Source: Bacteroidaceae bacterium HV4-6-C5C (GTDB taxonomy: Bacteria; Bacteroidota; Bacteroidia; Bacteroidales; Bacteroidaceae). Taken from it: DNA of 64,000 nt. The translations under genes were made by a program, and so were the position numbers. Of this stretch, positions 35,743 through 48,008 are shown piece by piece. The DNA lies in assembly GCA_007896885.1 (NCBI GenBank), contig VOIU01000005.1, positions 149,804-213,803 of the forward strand, in the 5' to 3' direction. How positions within the stretch are numbered: position 1 is the first letter of the stretch; every line of letters starts with the position of its first letter. The notes beneath the pieces were generated by a model that saw nothing but the letters and a program-made list of their open reading frames with translations, did not search any database and had not been told where the DNA came from.

Positions 35743-38700
35743 ATGGCTTTTAGAAAAGAAAACAAGATAAAGAGTAACTTCTCCAAAATCTCTATTGGCT
35801 TGGCTTCTCCAGAGGAAATCTTGGAGAACTCAAGTGGTGAAGTTTTAAAGCCTGAAACTATCAACTATCGTACCTATAAACCGGAACGGGACGGCTTATT
35901 TTGTGAACGGATTTTTGGTCCAATAAAGGACTATGAATGCCATTGTGGTAAATATAAGCGTATTCGTTATAAAGGCATTGTTTGCGATCGTTGTGGAGTA
36001 GAAGTGACAGAAAAGAAAGTCAGACGTGAGCGAATGGGGCATATTCAATTAGTAGTTCCGGTAGCTCATATTTGGTACTTCCGTTCTCTTCCTAATAAGA
36101 TTGGTTATTTGTTGGGGGTACCGACAAAGAAGCTGGATTCTATAATTTATTATGAACGCTACGTTGTTATTCAGTCTGGTGTTTTATCTGGAGAAGTAGC
36201 GGAGTATGATTTACTTTCCGAAGAAGAGTATTTGGATTATTTGGATAAGCTTCCCAAAGATAATCAGTTTCTTGAAGATTCAGATCCGAATAAGTTTATC
36301 GCTAAAATGGGAGCTGAAGCAATCTATGATATGTTATCCCGTTTAGATTTAGACGCTTTATCCTATGAGCTTCGTCATAGAGCAAGTAGTGATGCTTCTC
36401 AGCAACGAAAAACTGAAGCTTTAAAGCGTTTACAAGTTGTAGAATCTTTTCGTGCTTCTCGTGGTCGCAATAAACCAGAGTGGATGGTTGTTCGTATTGT
36501 TCCGGTAATCCCTCCAGAATTGCGTCCTTTGGTTCCTTTGGATGGAGGACGTTTTGCAACTTCGGATTTGAATGATCTTTATCGCCGTGTGATTATTCGT
36601 AATAACCGTTTGAAGAGATTAATCGAGATAAAGGCTCCTGAAGTTATTTTGCGTAATGAAAAGCGTATGCTTCAAGAGGCGGTTGATTCATTATTTGACA
36701 ATTCGCGTAAATCTAGCGCGGTAAAAACTGATGCAAATCGCCCACTTAAATCCCTTTCTGATAGTTTAAAAGGAAAGCAAGGACGATTCCGCCAAAACCT
36801 TTTAGGCAAACGTGTCGATTATTCAGCCCGTTCCGTAATTGTCGTTGGCCCTGAGTTAAGAATGGGCGAGTGCGGTATACCTAAGTTAATGGCAGCCGAA
36901 CTTTACAAGCCGTTTATAATTCGCAAGTTGATTGAACGTGGCATTGTAAAAACGGTTAAGAGTGCAAAGAAGATTGTAGATCGCAAGGACCCTGTTATTT
37001 GGGATATTTTGGAGCATGTGATGAAAGGACACCCGGTTCTATTAAACCGTGCACCGACATTACACCGTTTGGGTATTCAAGCTTTCCAACCTAAAATGAT
37101 TGAGGGCAAAGCTATTCAACTCCATCCATTAGCATGTACGGCATTCAATGCTGACTTTGATGGTGACCAAATGGCTGTTCATTTACCATTGAGTAATGAG
37201 GCTGTTCTTGAAGCTCAAATGCTGATGCTTCAATCTCATAACATATTGAATCCGGCCAATGGAGCACCTATTACAGTACCTTCTCAGGATATGGTACTTG
37301 GATTATACTACATTACAAAATTACGTAAGGGTGCTAAAGGTGAAGGTTTAACATTCTATGGACCTGAAGAAGCTTTGATAGCATATAACGAAGGGAGGGT
37401 AGATATTCATTCTCCTATTAGTGTTATTGTGAAGGATGTTGACGAGAATGGAACTGTCGTTGATAAAATGATGCATGATACTTCTGTAGGGCGTGTTATT
37501 GTGAACGAAATAGTTCCCCCGGAAGCAGGCTATATAAACACTATTATATCAAAAAAATCACTTCGCGACATTATTAGTAATGTAATAAAAGTATGTGGCG
37601 TTGCAAAGGCTGCTGATTTTTTGGATGGAATAAAGAATTTGGGTTATCAAATGGCCTTTAAAGGAGGCCTATCTTTCAACTTAGGAGATATCATTATTCC
37701 AAAAGAAAAAGAGGCTTTGGTGCAGAGAGGTTATGATGAGGTTGAACAAGTTATTAATAACTACAATATGGGATTTATAACGAATAATGAGCGTTATAAC
37801 CAGGTTATTGATATTTGGACTCATGTAAATTCTGAGCTGTCGAACATCTTGATGAAAACAATTTCTAGTGATGATCAAGGCTTTAACTCTGTGTACATGA
37901 TGCTTGATTCAGGAGCTCGTGGTTCTAAAGAACAGATTCGCCAGTTGTCTGGAATGCGTGGTCTGATGGCGAAGCCTCAGAAAGCAGGTGCTGAAGGTGG
38001 GCAGATTATTGAAAATCCTATTCTTTCAAACTTTAAAGAAGGACTTTCCGTCCTTGAATATTTTATTTCCACTCACGGTGCTCGTAAGGGCTTGGCGGAT
38101 ACCGCCTTGAAAACAGCTGATGCGGGATACCTTACTCGTCGATTAGTAGACGTGTCTCACGACGTGATTATTAATGAAGAGGATTGTGGAACGTTGAGAG
38201 GTTTGGTTTGTACTGATTTGAAAAACAATGATGAAGTTATAGCGACCCTGTATGAACGTATATTGGGTCGTGTATCCGTACATGACATTGTGCATCCGAA
38301 TACAGGTGAATTGCTTGTTGCTGGTGGAGACGAAATTACAGAGGAAATTGCTAAGAAGATTCAAGATTCTCCAATTGAAAGCGTGGAAATCCGTTCTGTA
38401 CTGACTTGTGAATCTAAAAAGGGAGTTTGCGCGAAATGTTATGGTCGCAATCTTGCTACAAGTCGTATGGTACAAAAAGGTGAGGCTGTTGGCGTTATTG
38501 CTGCACAATCTATTGGAGAGCCTGGAACACAGCTTACTCTTAGAACTTTCCATGCTGGTGGTACTGCAGCTAATATTGCAGCAAATGCTAGCATTGTAGC
38601 TAAAAATCCGGCACGTTTGGAGTTTGAAGAGCTACGTACCGTTAGTGTTGTTGATGAAGCAGGTGAACCTGCTAAAGTTGTGGTTGGGCGTCTTGCTGAA

Positions 38701-40035
38701 GTTCGATTTGTTGATGTTAATACAGGTATTGTACTTTCAACTCATAACGTTCCTTACGGTTCTACTTTATATGCTTCTGACGGTGAGGTGGTTGAAAAAG
38801 GAAAATTGATTGCTCGTTGGGATCCTTTTAACGCTGTTATTATAACGGAAGCTGCTGGAAAGATTGAATTTGAAGGAGTGATTGAAAATATTACTTATAA
38901 AGTTGAATCAGATGAATCTACTGGATTACGTGAAATCATAATTATTGAATCGAAGGATAAGACTAAAGTTCCTACGGCTCATATTATGACAGAAAGCGGT
39001 GAGTTGATTCGCACTTATAATCTACCTGTAGGCGGTCACGTTGTAGTTGAAAACGGACAAAAGGTTAAGGCCGGAGAAGTTATTGTAAAGATACCTCGTG
39101 CTGTGGGTAAAGCTGGCGATATCACGGGTGGTCTTCCTCGAGTAACGGAGTTATTTGAGGCCCGTAATCCATCTAACCCTGCTGTTGTTTCTGAAATTGA
39201 CGGTGAGGTTACTATGGGAAAGGTAAAACGTGGTAATCGTGAGATAATCGTGACTTCGAAAGGCGGTGAAGTAAAGAAGTATTTAGTTCCCCTCTCTAAA
39301 CAAATATTGGTTCAAGAGAATGACTATGTTCGCGCTGGAACTCCACTTTCTGACGGGGCTACTACTCCTGCTGATATATTGGCTATTAAAGGTCCTACGG
39401 CTGTTCAAGAATACATCGTTAATGAAGTTCAAGACGTATATCGTTTACAGGGTGTGAAAATTAATGATAAGCACTTTGAGATAATCGTTCGTCAAATGAT
39501 GCGTAAAGTTGAAATTGATGAACCTGGTGATACACGATTCCTGGAACAACAGATTGTAGATAAACTTGAATTCATGGAAGAGAATGATCGTATCTGGGGG
39601 AAGAAAGTAGTGGTTGATGCCGGTGATTCTCAAAATTTACAGCCAGGGCAAATTGTTACAGCTCGTAAGTTACGTGATGAGAATAGCATGTTAAAGCGTC
39701 GAGACTTGAAATTAATAGAAGTTAGAGATGCTGTTCCTGCTACATCTACCCAGATCCTTCAAGGTATAACTAGAGCCGCCTTACAAACATCTAGCTTTAT
39801 GTCAGCTGCTTCATTCCAAGAAACAACCAAGGTGCTTAATGAAGCTGCTATAAACGGTAAGATTGACAGGTTAGAGGGTATGAAAGAGAATGTAATTTGT
39901 GGGCATCTAATACCTGCAGGTACTGGGCAACGAGAATTTGAAAAAATTATTGTTGGTTCTAAAGAAGAATATGATCGTATTCTAGCTAATAAAAAGACGG
40001 TACTTGATTATAGCTCAATGGATGTTAATGAATAA
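35743..40035 (+). CDS. rpoC: RNA polymerase beta' subunit
   Basis: 1430 residues. The N-terminal zinc site has CHCGKYKR and CDRCGVEV; the catalytic magnesium loop [12 protein letters not shown] is near 469; the second zinc cluster is [13 protein letters not shown]; trigger-loop region and jaw follow. The Bacteroidota-type insertions account for its length relative to E. coli. A terminator lies directly downstream. Confidence 0.99.
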   Translation: MAFRKENKIKSNFSKISIGLASPEEILENSSGEVLKPETINYRTYKPERDGLFCERIFGPIKDYECHCGKYKRIRYKGIVCDRCGVEVTEKKVRRERMGHIQLVVPVAHIWYFRSLPNKIGYLLGVPTKKLDSIIYYERYVVIQSGVLSGEVAEYDLLSEEEYLDYLDKLPKDNQFLEDSDPNKFIAKMGAEAIYDMLSRLDLDALSYELRHRASSDASQQRKTEALKRLQVVESFRASRGRNKPEWMVVRIVPVIPPELRPLVPLDGGRFATSDLNDLYRRVIIRNNRLKRLIEIKAPEVILRNEKRMLQEAVDSLFDNSRKSSAVKTDANRPLKSLSDSLKGKQGRFRQNLLGKRVDYSARSVIVVGPELRMGECGIPKLMAAELYKPFIIRKLIERGIVKTVKSAKKIVDRKDPVIWDILEHVMKGHPVLLNRAPTLHRLGIQAFQPKMIEGKAIQLHPLACTAFNADFDGDQMAVHLPLSNEAVLEAQMLMLQSHNILNPANGAPITVPSQDMVLGLYYITKLRKGAKGEGLTFYGPEEALIAYNEGRVDIHSPISVIVKDVDENGTVVDKMMHDTSVGRVIVNEIVPPEAGYINTIISKKSLRDIISNVIKVCGVAKAADFLDGIKNLGYQMAFKGGLSFNLGDIIIPKEKEALVQRGYDEVEQVINNYNMGFITNNERYNQVIDIWTHVNSELSNILMKTISSDDQGFNSVYMMLDSGARGSKEQIRQLSGMRGLMAKPQKAGAEGGQIIENPILSNFKEGLSVLEYFISTHGARKGLADTALKTADAGYLTRRLVDVSHDVIINEEDCGTLRGLVCTDLKNNDEVIATLYERILGRVSVHDIVHPNTGELLVAGGDEITEEIAKKIQDSPIESVEIRSVLTCESKKGVCAKCYGRNLATSRMVQKGEAVGVIAAQSIGEPGTQLTLRTFHAGGTAANIAANASIVAKNPARLEFEELRTVSVVDEAGEPAKVVVGRLAEVRFVDVNTGIVLSTHNVPYGSTLYASDGEVVEKGKLIARWDPFNAVIITEAAGKIEFEGVIENITYKVESDESTGLREIIIIESKDKTKVPTAHIMTESGELIRTYNLPVGGHVVVENGQKVKAGEVIVKIPRAVGKAGDITGGLPRVTELFEARNPSNPAVVSEIDGEVTMGKVKRGNREIIVTSKGGEVKKYLVPLSKQILVQENDYVRAGTPLSDGATTPADILAIKGPTAVQEYIVNEVQDVYRLQGVKINDKHFEIIVRQMMRKVEIDEPGDTRFLEQQIVDKLEFMEENDRIWGKKVVVDAGDSQNLQPGQIVTARKLRDENSMLKRRDLKLIEVRDAVPATSTQILQGITRAALQTSSFMSAASFQETTKVLNEAAINGKIDRLEGMKENVICGHLIPAGTGQREFEKIIVGSKEEYDRILANKKTVLDYSSMDVNE

Positions 40036-40060
40036 CCTCTTGTAGTTTATATATTTATTA

Positions 40061-40087
40061 GGGTGCACTTTTAAGTGCACCCTTTTA
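40061..40087 (+). terminator. Terminator after rpoC
   Basis: GGGTGCACTT pairs with AAGTGCACCC, followed by TTTTAT. Confidence 0.85.
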
Positions 40088-40141
40088 TGTTATTAGGAAT
40101 ATAGTTTTAAAAATATAATATTAATCTTAAAATATAGAATA

Positions 40142-40450
40142 ATGGAAAAACATGAAGTGGATAATCAGTTGCAAATAGAGTTGAATGATGACATAGCTCA
40201 GGGAGCATATGCTAATTTAGCTATTATAACTCACTCTAGCTCTGAGTTTATAGTCGATTTTATTCGTGTAATGCCGGGGCTGCCTAAAGCAAGCGTTAAG
40301 TCTAGAATTATATTGGCACCAGAACATGCAAAAAGATTATTGCGTGCTTTAGAAGATAATGTTGAGAAATACGAACAAGTCTTTGGAACGATACAATTAA
40401 ATGAAGAACAATTTGCACAACCCATTGCGAGCATAAAAGGTGAGGCTTAA
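40142..40450 (+). CDS. DUF3467 domain protein
   Basis: 102 residues. The pattern YANLAIITHSSSEFIVDFIRVMPG followed by SRIILAPEHAKRLLRALEDN defines DUF3467, a small conserved domain of unknown function widespread in Bacteroidota and other phyla. It sits between rpoC and rpsL, separated from both by about 110 bases, with its stop only 18 bases before the rpsL promoter TTG. No promoter with a TAnnTTTG box was seen in front of it, so it may depend on read-through from rpoC. Confidence 0.88.
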   Translation: MEKHEVDNQLQIELNDDIAQGAYANLAIITHSSSEFIVDFIRVMPGLPKASVKSRIILAPEHAKRLLRALEDNVEKYEQVFGTIQLNEEQFAQPIASIKGEA

Positions 40451-40468
40451 AAAAATAAATGTAGTGTG

Positions 40469-40498
40469 TTGATTATTCGAAACTTATTCGTATCTTTG
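40469..40498 (+). promoter_or_regulatory. rpsL (str/S10/spc/alpha block) promoter
   Basis: TTG 40469-40471, 19 nt, TATCTTTG 40491-40498, followed by CAGCCC. The leader is about 58 nt. It is the last ideal promoter seen before the end of the ribosomal block. Confidence 0.85.
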
Positions 40499-40562
40499 CA
40501 GCCCAAAATGTATCGTTTAGGAATTTAATAATAATAATATATATAATTAAAAACATTAAAAA

Positions 40563-40967
40563 ATGCCTACAATTCAGCAATTAGTAAGAAAAGGGCGCGA
40601 GGTTTTGGTTGATAAGAGTAAGTCACCGGCCTTAGATTCTTGCCCTCAAAGACGTGGCGTTTGCGTGAGAGTGTATACAACCACTCCAAAAAAACCGAAT
40701 TCCGCAATGCGTAAAGTTGCGCGTGTTCGCTTAACTAATGGGAAAGAGGTTAACTCTTATATTCCAGGAGAAGGACATAATCTTCAAGAGCACTCAATCG
40801 TATTGGTTCGTGGTGGTCGCGTAAAAGATCTTCCTGGTGTGCGTTATCATATTGTTCGTGGAACTTTGGATACAGCAGGCGTTGCAGGGCGTACTCAACG
40901 TCGTTCTAAATATGGCGCGAAACGGCCAAAGCCAGGTCAACAAGCAGCTCCTGCTAAGAAAAAATAA
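40563..40967 (+). CDS. rpsL: Ribosomal protein uS12
   Basis: 134 residues. The decoding-centre loops [16 protein letters not shown] and [15 protein letters not shown] keep the lysines whose change gives streptomycin resistance in other bacteria, so the target is wild type. A long (119-base) gap with a hairpin follows before rpsG. Confidence 0.98.
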   Translation: MPTIQQLVRKGREVLVDKSKSPALDSCPQRRGVCVRVYTTTPKKPNSAMRKVARVRLTNGKEVNSYIPGEGHNLQEHSIVLVRGGRVKDLPGVRYHIVRGTLDTAGVAGRTQRRSKYGAKRPKPGQQAAPAKKK

Positions 40968-41013
40968 TAAAGAATTAACTCGTTTTGGTTTTATTGGATG
41001 TTTGGGTTGAGTA

Positions 41014-41033
41014 AATTTTCTGGAGAGAAAATT
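41014..41033 (+). promoter_or_regulatory. Hairpin in the rpsL-rpsG gap
   Basis: AATTTTCT pairs perfectly with AGAAAATT, displaying GGAG as the loop, 53 bases before the rpsG ATG. In E. coli the S12-S7 intercistronic RNA is the binding site for S7 autoregulation; the position is equivalent but the structure is not shown to be related. Confidence 0.45.
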
Positions 41034-41086
41034 GAAGATATCGAGAGATAAATACAGCCAAAAAGCAAAACATAATATTAAAAATA

Positions 41087-41563
41087 ATGAGAAAAGCTAA
41101 ACCTAAAAAACGTTTGATCTTACCGGATCCAGTTTTTAATGATCAAAAGGTTTCAAAGTTTGTAAATCATTTGATGTATGATGGAAAGAAAAATACATCT
41201 TATGAGATTTTTTATGCCGCTTTAGAAACGGTGAAAATAAAACTTCCTAATGAAGAAAAGTCTGCTTTGGAAATTTGGAAGAAAGCATTAGAGAATATTA
41301 CTCCGCAAGTTGAAGTGAAATCTCGTCGTGTTGGCGGTGCTACATTTCAAGTTCCCACAGAAATCCGTCCTGATAGAAAAGAGTCCATTTCAATGAAAAA
41401 CTTGATAATTTATGCTCGCAAACGTGGTGGAAAATCTATGGCCGATAAGCTCGCAGCTGAAATTCTGGATGCATTTAACGAACAGGGTGGCGCCTATAAA
41501 CGTAAAGAAGATATGCATAGAATGGCAGAAGCTAATCGTGCCTTTGCTCATTTTAGATTTTAA
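41087..41563 (+). CDS. rpsG: Ribosomal protein uS7
   Basis: 158 residues. 30S head assembly protein. Recognised by [33 protein letters not shown] and [12 protein letters not shown]. fusA follows by 49 bases. Confidence 0.98.
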   Translation: MRKAKPKKRLILPDPVFNDQKVSKFVNHLMYDGKKNTSYEIFYAALETVKIKLPNEEKSALEIWKKALENITPQVEVKSRRVGGATFQVPTEIRPDRKESISMKNLIIYARKRGGKSMADKLAAEILDAFNEQGGAYKRKEDMHRMAEANRAFAHFRF

Positions 41564-41612
41564 TGCTGTTAAGAAGTAAATTATTTAAGAAACTTAAAGT
41601 GAAAATTTAAAA

Positions 41613-43730
41613 ATGGGAAAGCAAGATTTACATTTGACGCGTAATATTGGTATCATGGCTCATATTGATGCTGGAAAGACGACAACATCAGAACGTATAT
41701 TGTTCTATACCGGTTTGACCCATAAAATAGGTGAGGTTCATGATGGTGCAGCTACAATGGACTGGATGGAGCAAGAACAAGAGCGTGGAATCACTATTAC
41801 CTCTGCTGCCACAACTACTCGTTGGAAATATGCCGGCGATACATATAAAATAAACTTGATTGACACTCCGGGACACGTTGATTTTACCGCTGAAGTGGAA
41901 CGTTCATTACGTGTTCTTGATGGAGCTGTTGCTACATATTGTGCGGTTGGGGGAGTGGAACCTCAATCTGAGACTGTATGGCGTCAAGCTGATAAGTATA
42001 ACGTGCCTCGTATTGGTTATGTGAACAAAATGGACCGTTCTGGGGCAGACTTCTTTGAAGTTGTTCGTCAGATGAAAGATGTTTTAGGAGCTAATCCTTG
42101 TCCAGTCGTTATCCCTATTGGTTCGGAAGAGTCTTTTAAGGGTGTTGTTGACTTGATAAAGATGAAAGCTATCTTGTGGCATGATGAAACAATGGGTGCT
42201 GATTATGACGTTGAAGAAATTCCATCCAATTTGTTGGATGAAGCAGAAGAGTGGAGAGCTAAAATGCTTGAGACTGTGGCTGAGTTTGACGAAACTCTGA
42301 TGGAGAAATTTTTCGATGATCCTTCTACTATTACAGAAGAAGAGATCTTGCGTGCTTTGCGCGCTGGCACTTTGAAAATGGAAATTGTCCCAATGTTGTG
42401 TGGCTCTTCTTTTAAAAACAAGGGTGTTCAAACTCTGTTGGACTATGTTTGTGCTTTCTTGCCATCTCCATTGGATACTCCTAATATTATTGGTACGAAT
42501 CCAGAGACAGGTGGTGAAGAAGACCGTAAACCGGATGAAGATGAGAAAACATCTGCTTTAGCATTTAAAATAGCAACGGACCCGTACGTTGGCCGATTAA
42601 CATTTTTCCGTGTTTATTCTGGAAAAATTGAAGCAGGATCGTATATTTATAACACTCGCTCTGGCAAAAAGGAGCGCGTTTCACGTCTTTTTCAAATGCA
42701 TTCTAATAAACAAAATCCTGTGGAGCTAATTTCTGCTGGGGATATTGGTGCAGGTGTTGGGTTTAAGGACATTCGCACTGGTGATACTTTATGTGATGAG
42801 GAATCTCCTATTGTATTAGAATCTATGGATTTCCCTGAGCCAGTAATTGGTATTGCTGTTGAGCCGAAGACCCAAAAGGATATGGATAAGTTATCAAATG
42901 GCTTGGCTAAATTAGCGGAAGAGGATCCAACTTTTAGTGTAAAAACAGATGAACAGACCGGTCAGACTGTAATTTCTGGAATGGGAGAACTCCATTTGGA
43001 TATTATTATTGATCGATTGAGAAGAGAATTTAAGGTTGAATGTAATCAAGGACGTCCGCAGGTTAATTATAAAGAAGCAATTACTAAGACTGTTAATCTA
43101 CGTGAAGTTTATAAGAAGCAATCAGGAGGGCGCGGTAAATTTGCTGACATTATTGTTAATGTAGGCCCAACGGATGATGATTATAAGGAAGGTGGATTGC
43201 AATTTATTAATGAAGTTTCCGGTGGTAATATTCCCAAAGAATTCATTCCTTCAGTGCAAAAAGGTTTTCAATCTGCGATGAAGAATGGGGTTCTTGCGGG
43301 ATTTCCAATGGATTCTTTAAAGGTTACGTTGTTAGATGGTTCATTCCATCCTGTTGACTCAGATCAGCTCTCTTTCGAAATATGCGCTATTCAAGCTTAT
43401 AAAAATGCTTGTGCTAAAGCTGGTCCTGCATTAATGGAGCCTATTATGAAACTGGAAGTTGTAACTCCGGAAGAAAATATGGGTGACGTGATTGGTGACT
43501 TAAATAAACGTAGAGGACAGGTTGAAGGTTTGGAATCAAGTCGTTCTGGTGCCAGAATTGTAAAAGCTATGGTTCCACTTGCGGAAATGTTTGGTTATGT
43601 CACCACTTTACGTACAATAACGTCGGGTCGTGCAACCTCCTCAATGACTTATTCTCATCATGCGCAAGTATCTTCTTCTATTGCAAAATCTGTATTGGAA
43701 GAAGTTAAAGGACGCGTAGATCTTATTTGA
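41613..43730 (+). CDS. fusA: Elongation factor G
   Basis: 705 residues. GTPase motifs [24 protein letters not shown] and NKMDRSG, then domains II-V with [15 protein letters not shown] and [18 protein letters not shown]. The G1, G3 and G4 motifs are intact, consistent with the canonical translocase. Bacteroides can carry a second EF-G paralogue elsewhere; the str-operon position supports this one as a housekeeping copy. Confidence 0.98.
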   Translation: MGKQDLHLTRNIGIMAHIDAGKTTTSERILFYTGLTHKIGEVHDGAATMDWMEQEQERGITITSAATTTRWKYAGDTYKINLIDTPGHVDFTAEVERSLRVLDGAVATYCAVGGVEPQSETVWRQADKYNVPRIGYVNKMDRSGADFFEVVRQMKDVLGANPCPVVIPIGSEESFKGVVDLIKMKAILWHDETMGADYDVEEIPSNLLDEAEEWRAKMLETVAEFDETLMEKFFDDPSTITEEEILRALRAGTLKMEIVPMLCGSSFKNKGVQTLLDYVCAFLPSPLDTPNIIGTNPETGGEEDRKPDEDEKTSALAFKIATDPYVGRLTFFRVYSGKIEAGSYIYNTRSGKKERVSRLFQMHSNKQNPVELISAGDIGAGVGFKDIRTGDTLCDEESPIVLESMDFPEPVIGIAVEPKTQKDMDKLSNGLAKLAEEDPTFSVKTDEQTGQTVISGMGELHLDIIIDRLRREFKVECNQGRPQVNYKEAITKTVNLREVYKKQSGGRGKFADIIVNVGPTDDDYKEGGLQFINEVSGGNIPKEFIPSVQKGFQSAMKNGVLAGFPMDSLKVTLLDGSFHPVDSDQLSFEICAIQAYKNACAKAGPALMEPIMKLEVVTPEENMGDVIGDLNKRRGQVEGLESSRSGARIVKAMVPLAEMFGYVTTLRTITSGRATSSMTYSHHAQVSSSIAKSVLEEVKGRVDLI

Positions 43731-43738
43731 TCATCAAC

Positions 43739-43772
43739 AGCGTAGGCTAGCGAATGACTCTTAGCCTACGCT
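43739..43772 (+). promoter_or_regulatory. Strong hairpin between fusA and rpsJ
   Basis: AGCGTAGGCTA pairs perfectly with TAGCCTACGCT (11 bp) around a 12-nt loop. No T run follows, so it is unlikely to be a full terminator; it may limit read-through, protect mRNA ends or control the S10 genes. Confidence 0.6.
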
Positions 43773-43799
43773 ATATTTATAAATTTAATAATTGTACTA

Positions 43800-44105
43800 A
43801 TGAGTCAGAAAATTAGAATTAAGCTGAAATCTTATGATCATAATTTGGTTGATAAGTCAGCAGAAAAGATCGTTAGGACTGTAAAGGCTACAGGGGCTAT
43901 TGTTAGCGGACCAATTCCGCTTCCAACCCATAAGCGTATATTTACAGTAAATCGTTCGACGTTTGTAAACAAGAAGTCTCGCGAACAGTTTGAGTTGTCT
44001 TCTTATAAGCGTTTAATTGATATTTACAGTTCAACTGCTAAAACAGTAGATGCATTGATGAAATTGGAATTGCCTAGTGGGGTAGAGGTTGAAATTAAAG
44101 TTTAG
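43800..44105 (+). CDS. rpsJ: Ribosomal protein uS10
   Basis: 101 residues, also the NusE partner in antitermination. Recognised by [32 protein letters not shown] and the closing [11 protein letters not shown]. First gene of the S10 group; 69 bases after fusA. Confidence 0.98.
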   Translation: MSQKIRIKLKSYDHNLVDKSAEKIVRTVKATGAIVSGPIPLPTHKRIFTVNRSTFVNKKSREQFELSSYKRLIDIYSSTAKTVDALMKLELPSGVEVEIKV

Positions 44106-44123
44106 AATTAAAAAATTAGTGAA

Positions 44124-44741
44124 ATGCCAGGATTATTAGGAAAAAAAATCGGAATGACATCCGTTTTCAGTGTTGAGGGTAAGAATGTACCATGCACTGT
44201 TATCGAAGCAGGTCCTTGTGTTGTTACTCAAGTTAAGACTGTTGAAGTTGATGGTTATGAGGCTATTCAGTTGGGCTTTCAAGACAAGAAAGAAAAACAT
44301 ACAACTAAGCCTTTGCTAGGACACTTTAAGAAGGCTGGAGTTGCACCCAAGAAACACTTGGCCGAGTTCAAAGGTTTTGATGGTGAGCTAAATTTAGGTG
44401 ATACTGTTTCGGTAGAGCTTTTCAATGAGGCTACATTTGTTGATGTTATTGGTACATCAAAAGGTAAGGGTTTTCAAGGCGTTGTTAAAAGACACGGCTT
44501 TGGCGGTGTTGGTCAGTCTACTCATGGACAGCATAATCGCGCTAGAAAGCCGGGTTCTATTGGAGCTTGTTCTTATCCAGCGAAGGTCTTTAAAGGTATG
44601 CGCATGGGAGGACAACTTGGAGGTGATAGAGTAACTGTACAAAACTTGCAAGTATTAAAAGTAATTCCTGATCATAATCTTTTATTGATAAAAGGTTCTG
44701 TTCCAGGTTGTAAAGGTTCAATCGTAATAATAGAGAAATAA
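44124..44741 (+). CDS. rplC: Ribosomal protein uL3
   Basis: 205 residues. Starts [14 protein letters not shown]; the central extension reaching the peptidyl-transferase centre has [17 protein letters not shown] and [14 protein letters not shown]. Its stop overlaps the rplD start by one base (TAATG). Confidence 0.98.
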   Translation: MPGLLGKKIGMTSVFSVEGKNVPCTVIEAGPCVVTQVKTVEVDGYEAIQLGFQDKKEKHTTKPLLGHFKKAGVAPKKHLAEFKGFDGELNLGDTVSVELFNEATFVDVIGTSKGKGFQGVVKRHGFGGVGQSTHGQHNRARKPGSIGACSYPAKVFKGMRMGGQLGGDRVTVQNLQVLKVIPDHNLLLIKGSVPGCKGSIVIIEK

Positions 44742-45367
44742 TGGAAGTTAACGTATATAATATTAAAGGTGAAGATACTGGAAGAAAGGTTACGTTAAAT
44801 GAATCTATCTTCGGAATTGAACCAAACGATCATGCTATTTATTTGGATGTAAAACAGTTTATGGCTAACCAACGCCAAGGAACTCATAAATCTAAAGAGA
44901 GAAGCGAAATTAGTGGTTCAACACGTAAAATAGGTCGCCAGAAAGGTGGTGGTGGTGCCCGTCGTGGTGATTTAAACTCTCCTGTTTTGGTCGGCGGTGG
45001 TCGTGCCTTTGGCCCTAAGCCAAGAGATTACTATTTCAAATTGAATAAGAAGGTTAAGGCTTTAGCGCGTAAATCTGCTTTAGCATATAAAGCCCAAAAG
45101 CAAGCGATTGTCGTTGTTGAAGATTTTACTTTTGACACTCCTAAAACGAAAGAGTTTCTAGCAACAACAAAAAATCTTAAGGTTTCTGATAAAAAGCTCC
45201 TTATGATTTTTCCGGAAGCAAATAAAAATGTATATTTGTCGGCTCGTAATGTAAAAAAAGCTAGCGTACAGACAGTTTCTGGTCTAAATACTTATAGAGT
45301 TTTGGACGCAGAGGTTGTAGTTGTTAGTGAAAATGCTCTGTCAGCTATTGATAAAATCTTAAGTTAA
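44741..45367 (+). CDS. rplD: Ribosomal protein uL4
   Basis: 208 residues. The tunnel loop [19 protein letters not shown] (about 63-81), where macrolide-resistance changes occur in other species, is intact. In E. coli L4 represses the S10 operon. Translationally coupled to rplC. Confidence 0.98.
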   Translation: MEVNVYNIKGEDTGRKVTLNESIFGIEPNDHAIYLDVKQFMANQRQGTHKSKERSEISGSTRKIGRQKGGGGARRGDLNSPVLVGGGRAFGPKPRDYYFKLNKKVKALARKSALAYKAQKQAIVVVEDFTFDTPKTKEFLATTKNLKVSDKKLLMIFPEANKNVYLSARNVKKASVQTVSGLNTYRVLDAEVVVVSENALSAIDKILS

Positions 45368-45383
45368 AAAGGAGGCTTATATA

Positions 45384-45677
45384 ATGAGTATTATTATTAA
45401 ACCGTTAGTTACAGAGAAAATGACTGCAATTACTGATAAAGCTGGAAACCGTTTTGGCTTTATTGTGCGTCCTGATGCTAACAAACTGGAAATTAAGAGT
45501 GAAATAGAAACTTTATATAATGTTACAGTAGTATCTGTTAATACTATGAAGTTTGCGGGTAAGAACAAAAGCCGCTATACTAGAGCTGGTATCATCAAAG
45601 GTCGTACTAATGCTTATAAAAAAGCAATTGTTACATTGAAAGACGGGGATACTATTGATTTTTATAGCAATATTTAA
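45384..45677 (+). CDS. rplW: Ribosomal protein uL23
   Basis: 97 residues. Located at the tunnel exit, docking for trigger factor and SRP. Starts IIIKPLVTEKMTAITDK. AGGAGG precedes the ATG by a good distance, one of the few clear ribosome-binding sites in the block. Confidence 0.97.
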   Translation: MSIIIKPLVTEKMTAITDKAGNRFGFIVRPDANKLEIKSEIETLYNVTVVSVNTMKFAGKNKSRYTRAGIIKGRTNAYKKAIVTLKDGDTIDFYSNI

Positions 45678-45683
45678 TTAAAA

Positions 45684-46508
45684 ATGGCAGTACGTAAATT
45701 TAAGCCCACAACACCGGGGCAAAGACATAAAATTATTGGTACTTTCGATGAGGTCACTGCTCGGGTACCAGAGAAGTCTCTTGTATATGGTAAGAAATCT
45801 TCAGGAGGTAGAAATAGTGAGGGTAAGATGACTATGCGCTATATTGGCGGAGGTCATAAGAAGATTATCAGAATTATTGATTTCAAGAGAAATAAAGACG
45901 GTGTACCTGCAGTTGTAAAGACAATAGAATATGATCCGAACCGTTCGGCTCGTATTGCTTTGTTATTCTATGCAGATGGTGAAAAACGATATATAATAGC
46001 TCCCAATGGGTTGCAAATAGGTGCTACTTTAATGTCTGGTGAAAATGCAGCTCCGGAAATAGGGAATACACTTCCACTTCAAAATATTCCGGTAGGTACT
46101 GTGATTCATAATATCGAGTTACGCCCTGGACAAGGTGCAGCTTTGGTTAGGTCAGCAGGTAATTTTGCGCAGCTAACTTCGAGAGAAGGAAAATATTGTG
46201 TTATTAAATTGCCTTCTGGTGAAGTTCGCCAAATTTTGTGCACTTGCAAGGCTACTATAGGAAGTGTTGGTAATTCAGATCATGGATTGGAAAGTTCAGG
46301 TAAGGCTGGACGCTCTCGTTGGCAAGGACGTCGTCCTCGTAACCGCGGTGTTGTTATGAACCCGGTTGATCATCCGATGGGTGGTGGAGAAGGACGCGCT
46401 TCCGGAGGACACCCAAGGTCTCGTAAAGGCTTGTATGCTAAGGGACTTAAGACAAGGGCTCCGAAAAAACAATCGTCTAAGTATATTATTGAGAGAAGAA
46501 AGAAATAA
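45684..46508 (+). CDS. rplB: Ribosomal protein uL2
   Basis: 274 residues. Helps form the peptidyl-transferase centre; the conserved histidine lies in [13 protein letters not shown] near 227. Also [19 protein letters not shown] near the N-terminus. Six bases after rplW. Confidence 0.98.
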   Translation: MAVRKFKPTTPGQRHKIIGTFDEVTARVPEKSLVYGKKSSGGRNSEGKMTMRYIGGGHKKIIRIIDFKRNKDGVPAVVKTIEYDPNRSARIALLFYADGEKRYIIAPNGLQIGATLMSGENAAPEIGNTLPLQNIPVGTVIHNIELRPGQGAALVRSAGNFAQLTSREGKYCVIKLPSGEVRQILCTCKATIGSVGNSDHGLESSGKAGRSRWQGRRPRNRGVVMNPVDHPMGGGEGRASGGHPRSRKGLYAKGLKTRAPKKQSSKYIIERRKK

Positions 46509-46529
46509 TCTGATTAATTGATTTAAATT

Positions 46530-46799
46530 ATGAGTCGTTCATTAAAAAAAGGTCCATATATTAATATAAAACTTGAAGGTAAGGTTCTTGCTATGAATGA
46601 ATCTGGCAAAAAAGTTGTGGTTAAAACATGGGCTAGAGCTTCAATGATTTCTCCTGATTTCGTGGGGCATACTATTGCAGTTCATAACGGAAATAAATTT
46701 ATACCTGTGTATGTTACCGAAAACATGGTTGGGCATAAGTTGGGCGAATTTGCTCCAACTCGTACATTTAGAGGCCATGCAGGTAATAAGAAAAGATAA
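46530..46799 (+). CDS. rpsS: Ribosomal protein uS19
   Basis: 89 residues. Head protein contacting uS13. RSLKKGPYI start and [16 protein letters not shown] are diagnostic. Confidence 0.98.
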   Translation: MSRSLKKGPYINIKLEGKVLAMNESGKKVVVKTWARASMISPDFVGHTIAVHNGNKFIPVYVTENMVGHKLGEFAPTRTFRGHAGNKKR

Positions 46800-46836
46800 C
46801 AGGACTTATTATTTGAAATAAAATTGTAATAAATAA

Positions 46837-47247
46837 ATGGGAGCAAGAAAAAAAATATCGGCAGACAAGAGAAAAGATGCCCTTAAAACCTTGTATTTTG
46901 CAAAGTTGCAAAATGTTCCTACTTCTCCTCGTAAAATGCGTTTAGTGGCTGACATGGTACGTGGCATGGAAGTTAATAGAGCACTTGGGGTTTTGAAGTT
47001 TTCTTCAAAAGAAGCTGCTGGTAGAGTCGAAAAATTACTTCGCTCTGCTATAGCAAATTGGGAACAGAAAAATGAGCGTAAAGCTGAAAGTGGTGAGTTG
47101 TTTATAACAAAAATTTTTGTTGATGGAGGGGTTACTCTAAAAAGAATGAGACCGGCTCCTCAAGGTAGAGGTTATAGAATTCGCAAACGCTCAAATCATG
47201 TGACTCTGTTCGTTGATTCTAAAAGTAGTAATGAAGAACAAAATTAA
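46837..47247 (+). CDS. rplV: Ribosomal protein uL22
   Basis: 136 residues. Begins with a basic extension; the core has [17 protein letters not shown], and the tunnel beta-hairpin is around [19 protein letters not shown]. Five bases precede rpsC. Confidence 0.98.
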   Translation: MGARKKISADKRKDALKTLYFAKLQNVPTSPRKMRLVADMVRGMEVNRALGVLKFSSKEAAGRVEKLLRSAIANWEQKNERKAESGELFITKIFVDGGVTLKRMRPAPQGRGYRIRKRSNHVTLFVDSKSSNEEQN

Positions 47248-47252
47248 GGTAA

Positions 47253-47987
47253 ATGGGACAAAAAGTTAATCCAATAAGCAACCGTTTGGGAATCATTCGT
47301 GGATGGGATTCTAATTGGTACGGTGGCAATAATTACGGAGATTCTTTACTGGAAGATAGTAAAATTCGTAAGTATCTTAATGCACGACTTGCAAAAGCAA
47401 GTGTATCGCGAATTGTTATTGAGCGTACACTCAAATTAGTTACTATCACTGTTTGCACAGCTCGTCCTGGTATAATAATTGGTAAAGGTGGACAAGAAGT
47501 TGATAAACTAAAAGAAGAGTTAAAAAAGATAACAGATAAAGATATTCAAATTAATATATTTGAAGTAAAACGTCCAGAGCTTGATGCTGTTATTGTTGCT
47601 AATAATATTGCTCGTCAGGTTGAAGGAAAAATTGCTTACCGTCGTGCTATAAAAATGGCGATAGCCAATACTATGCGAATGGGTGCTGAAGGTATTAAAA
47701 TTCAGATATCTGGTCGTTTGAATGGGGCTGAAATGGCTCGTTCTGAGATGTATAAAGAAGGAAGAACTCCATTGCATACTTTTAGAGCTGATATAGATTA
47801 TTGCCATACAGAAGCATTGACTAAAGTTGGTCTTCTTGGGATTAAAGTTTGGATTTGTAGAGGTGAAATTTATGGAAAGAAAGATTTAGCTCCAAACTTT
47901 ACTCAAAGCAAAGAAACTTCTCGTAGTGGAAATAATGGCGGTGGAAATGCAGGGAAGAACTTCAAAAGAAAGAAAAATAATCGCTAA
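47253..47987 (+). CDS. rpsC: Ribosomal protein uS3
   Basis: 244 residues. mRNA-entry protein with the type II KH loop [14 protein letters not shown] near 73. The C-terminus extends into a Gly/Asn/Lys tail (about 222-244) likely disordered. Confidence 0.98.
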   Translation: MGQKVNPISNRLGIIRGWDSNWYGGNNYGDSLLEDSKIRKYLNARLAKASVSRIVIERTLKLVTITVCTARPGIIIGKGGQEVDKLKEELKKITDKDIQINIFEVKRPELDAVIVANNIARQVEGKIAYRRAIKMAIANTMRMGAEGIKIQISGRLNGAEMARSEMYKEGRTPLHTFRADIDYCHTEALTKVGLLGIKVWICRGEIYGKKDLAPNFTQSKETSRSGNNGGGNAGKNFKRKKNNR

Positions 47988-48008
47988 CGAATTTGATTTT
48001 TAGGAATT

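Noticed and set aside
36302..36559. Antisense frame in rpoC
   Set aside because: No start context and no similarity; shadow of rpoC.
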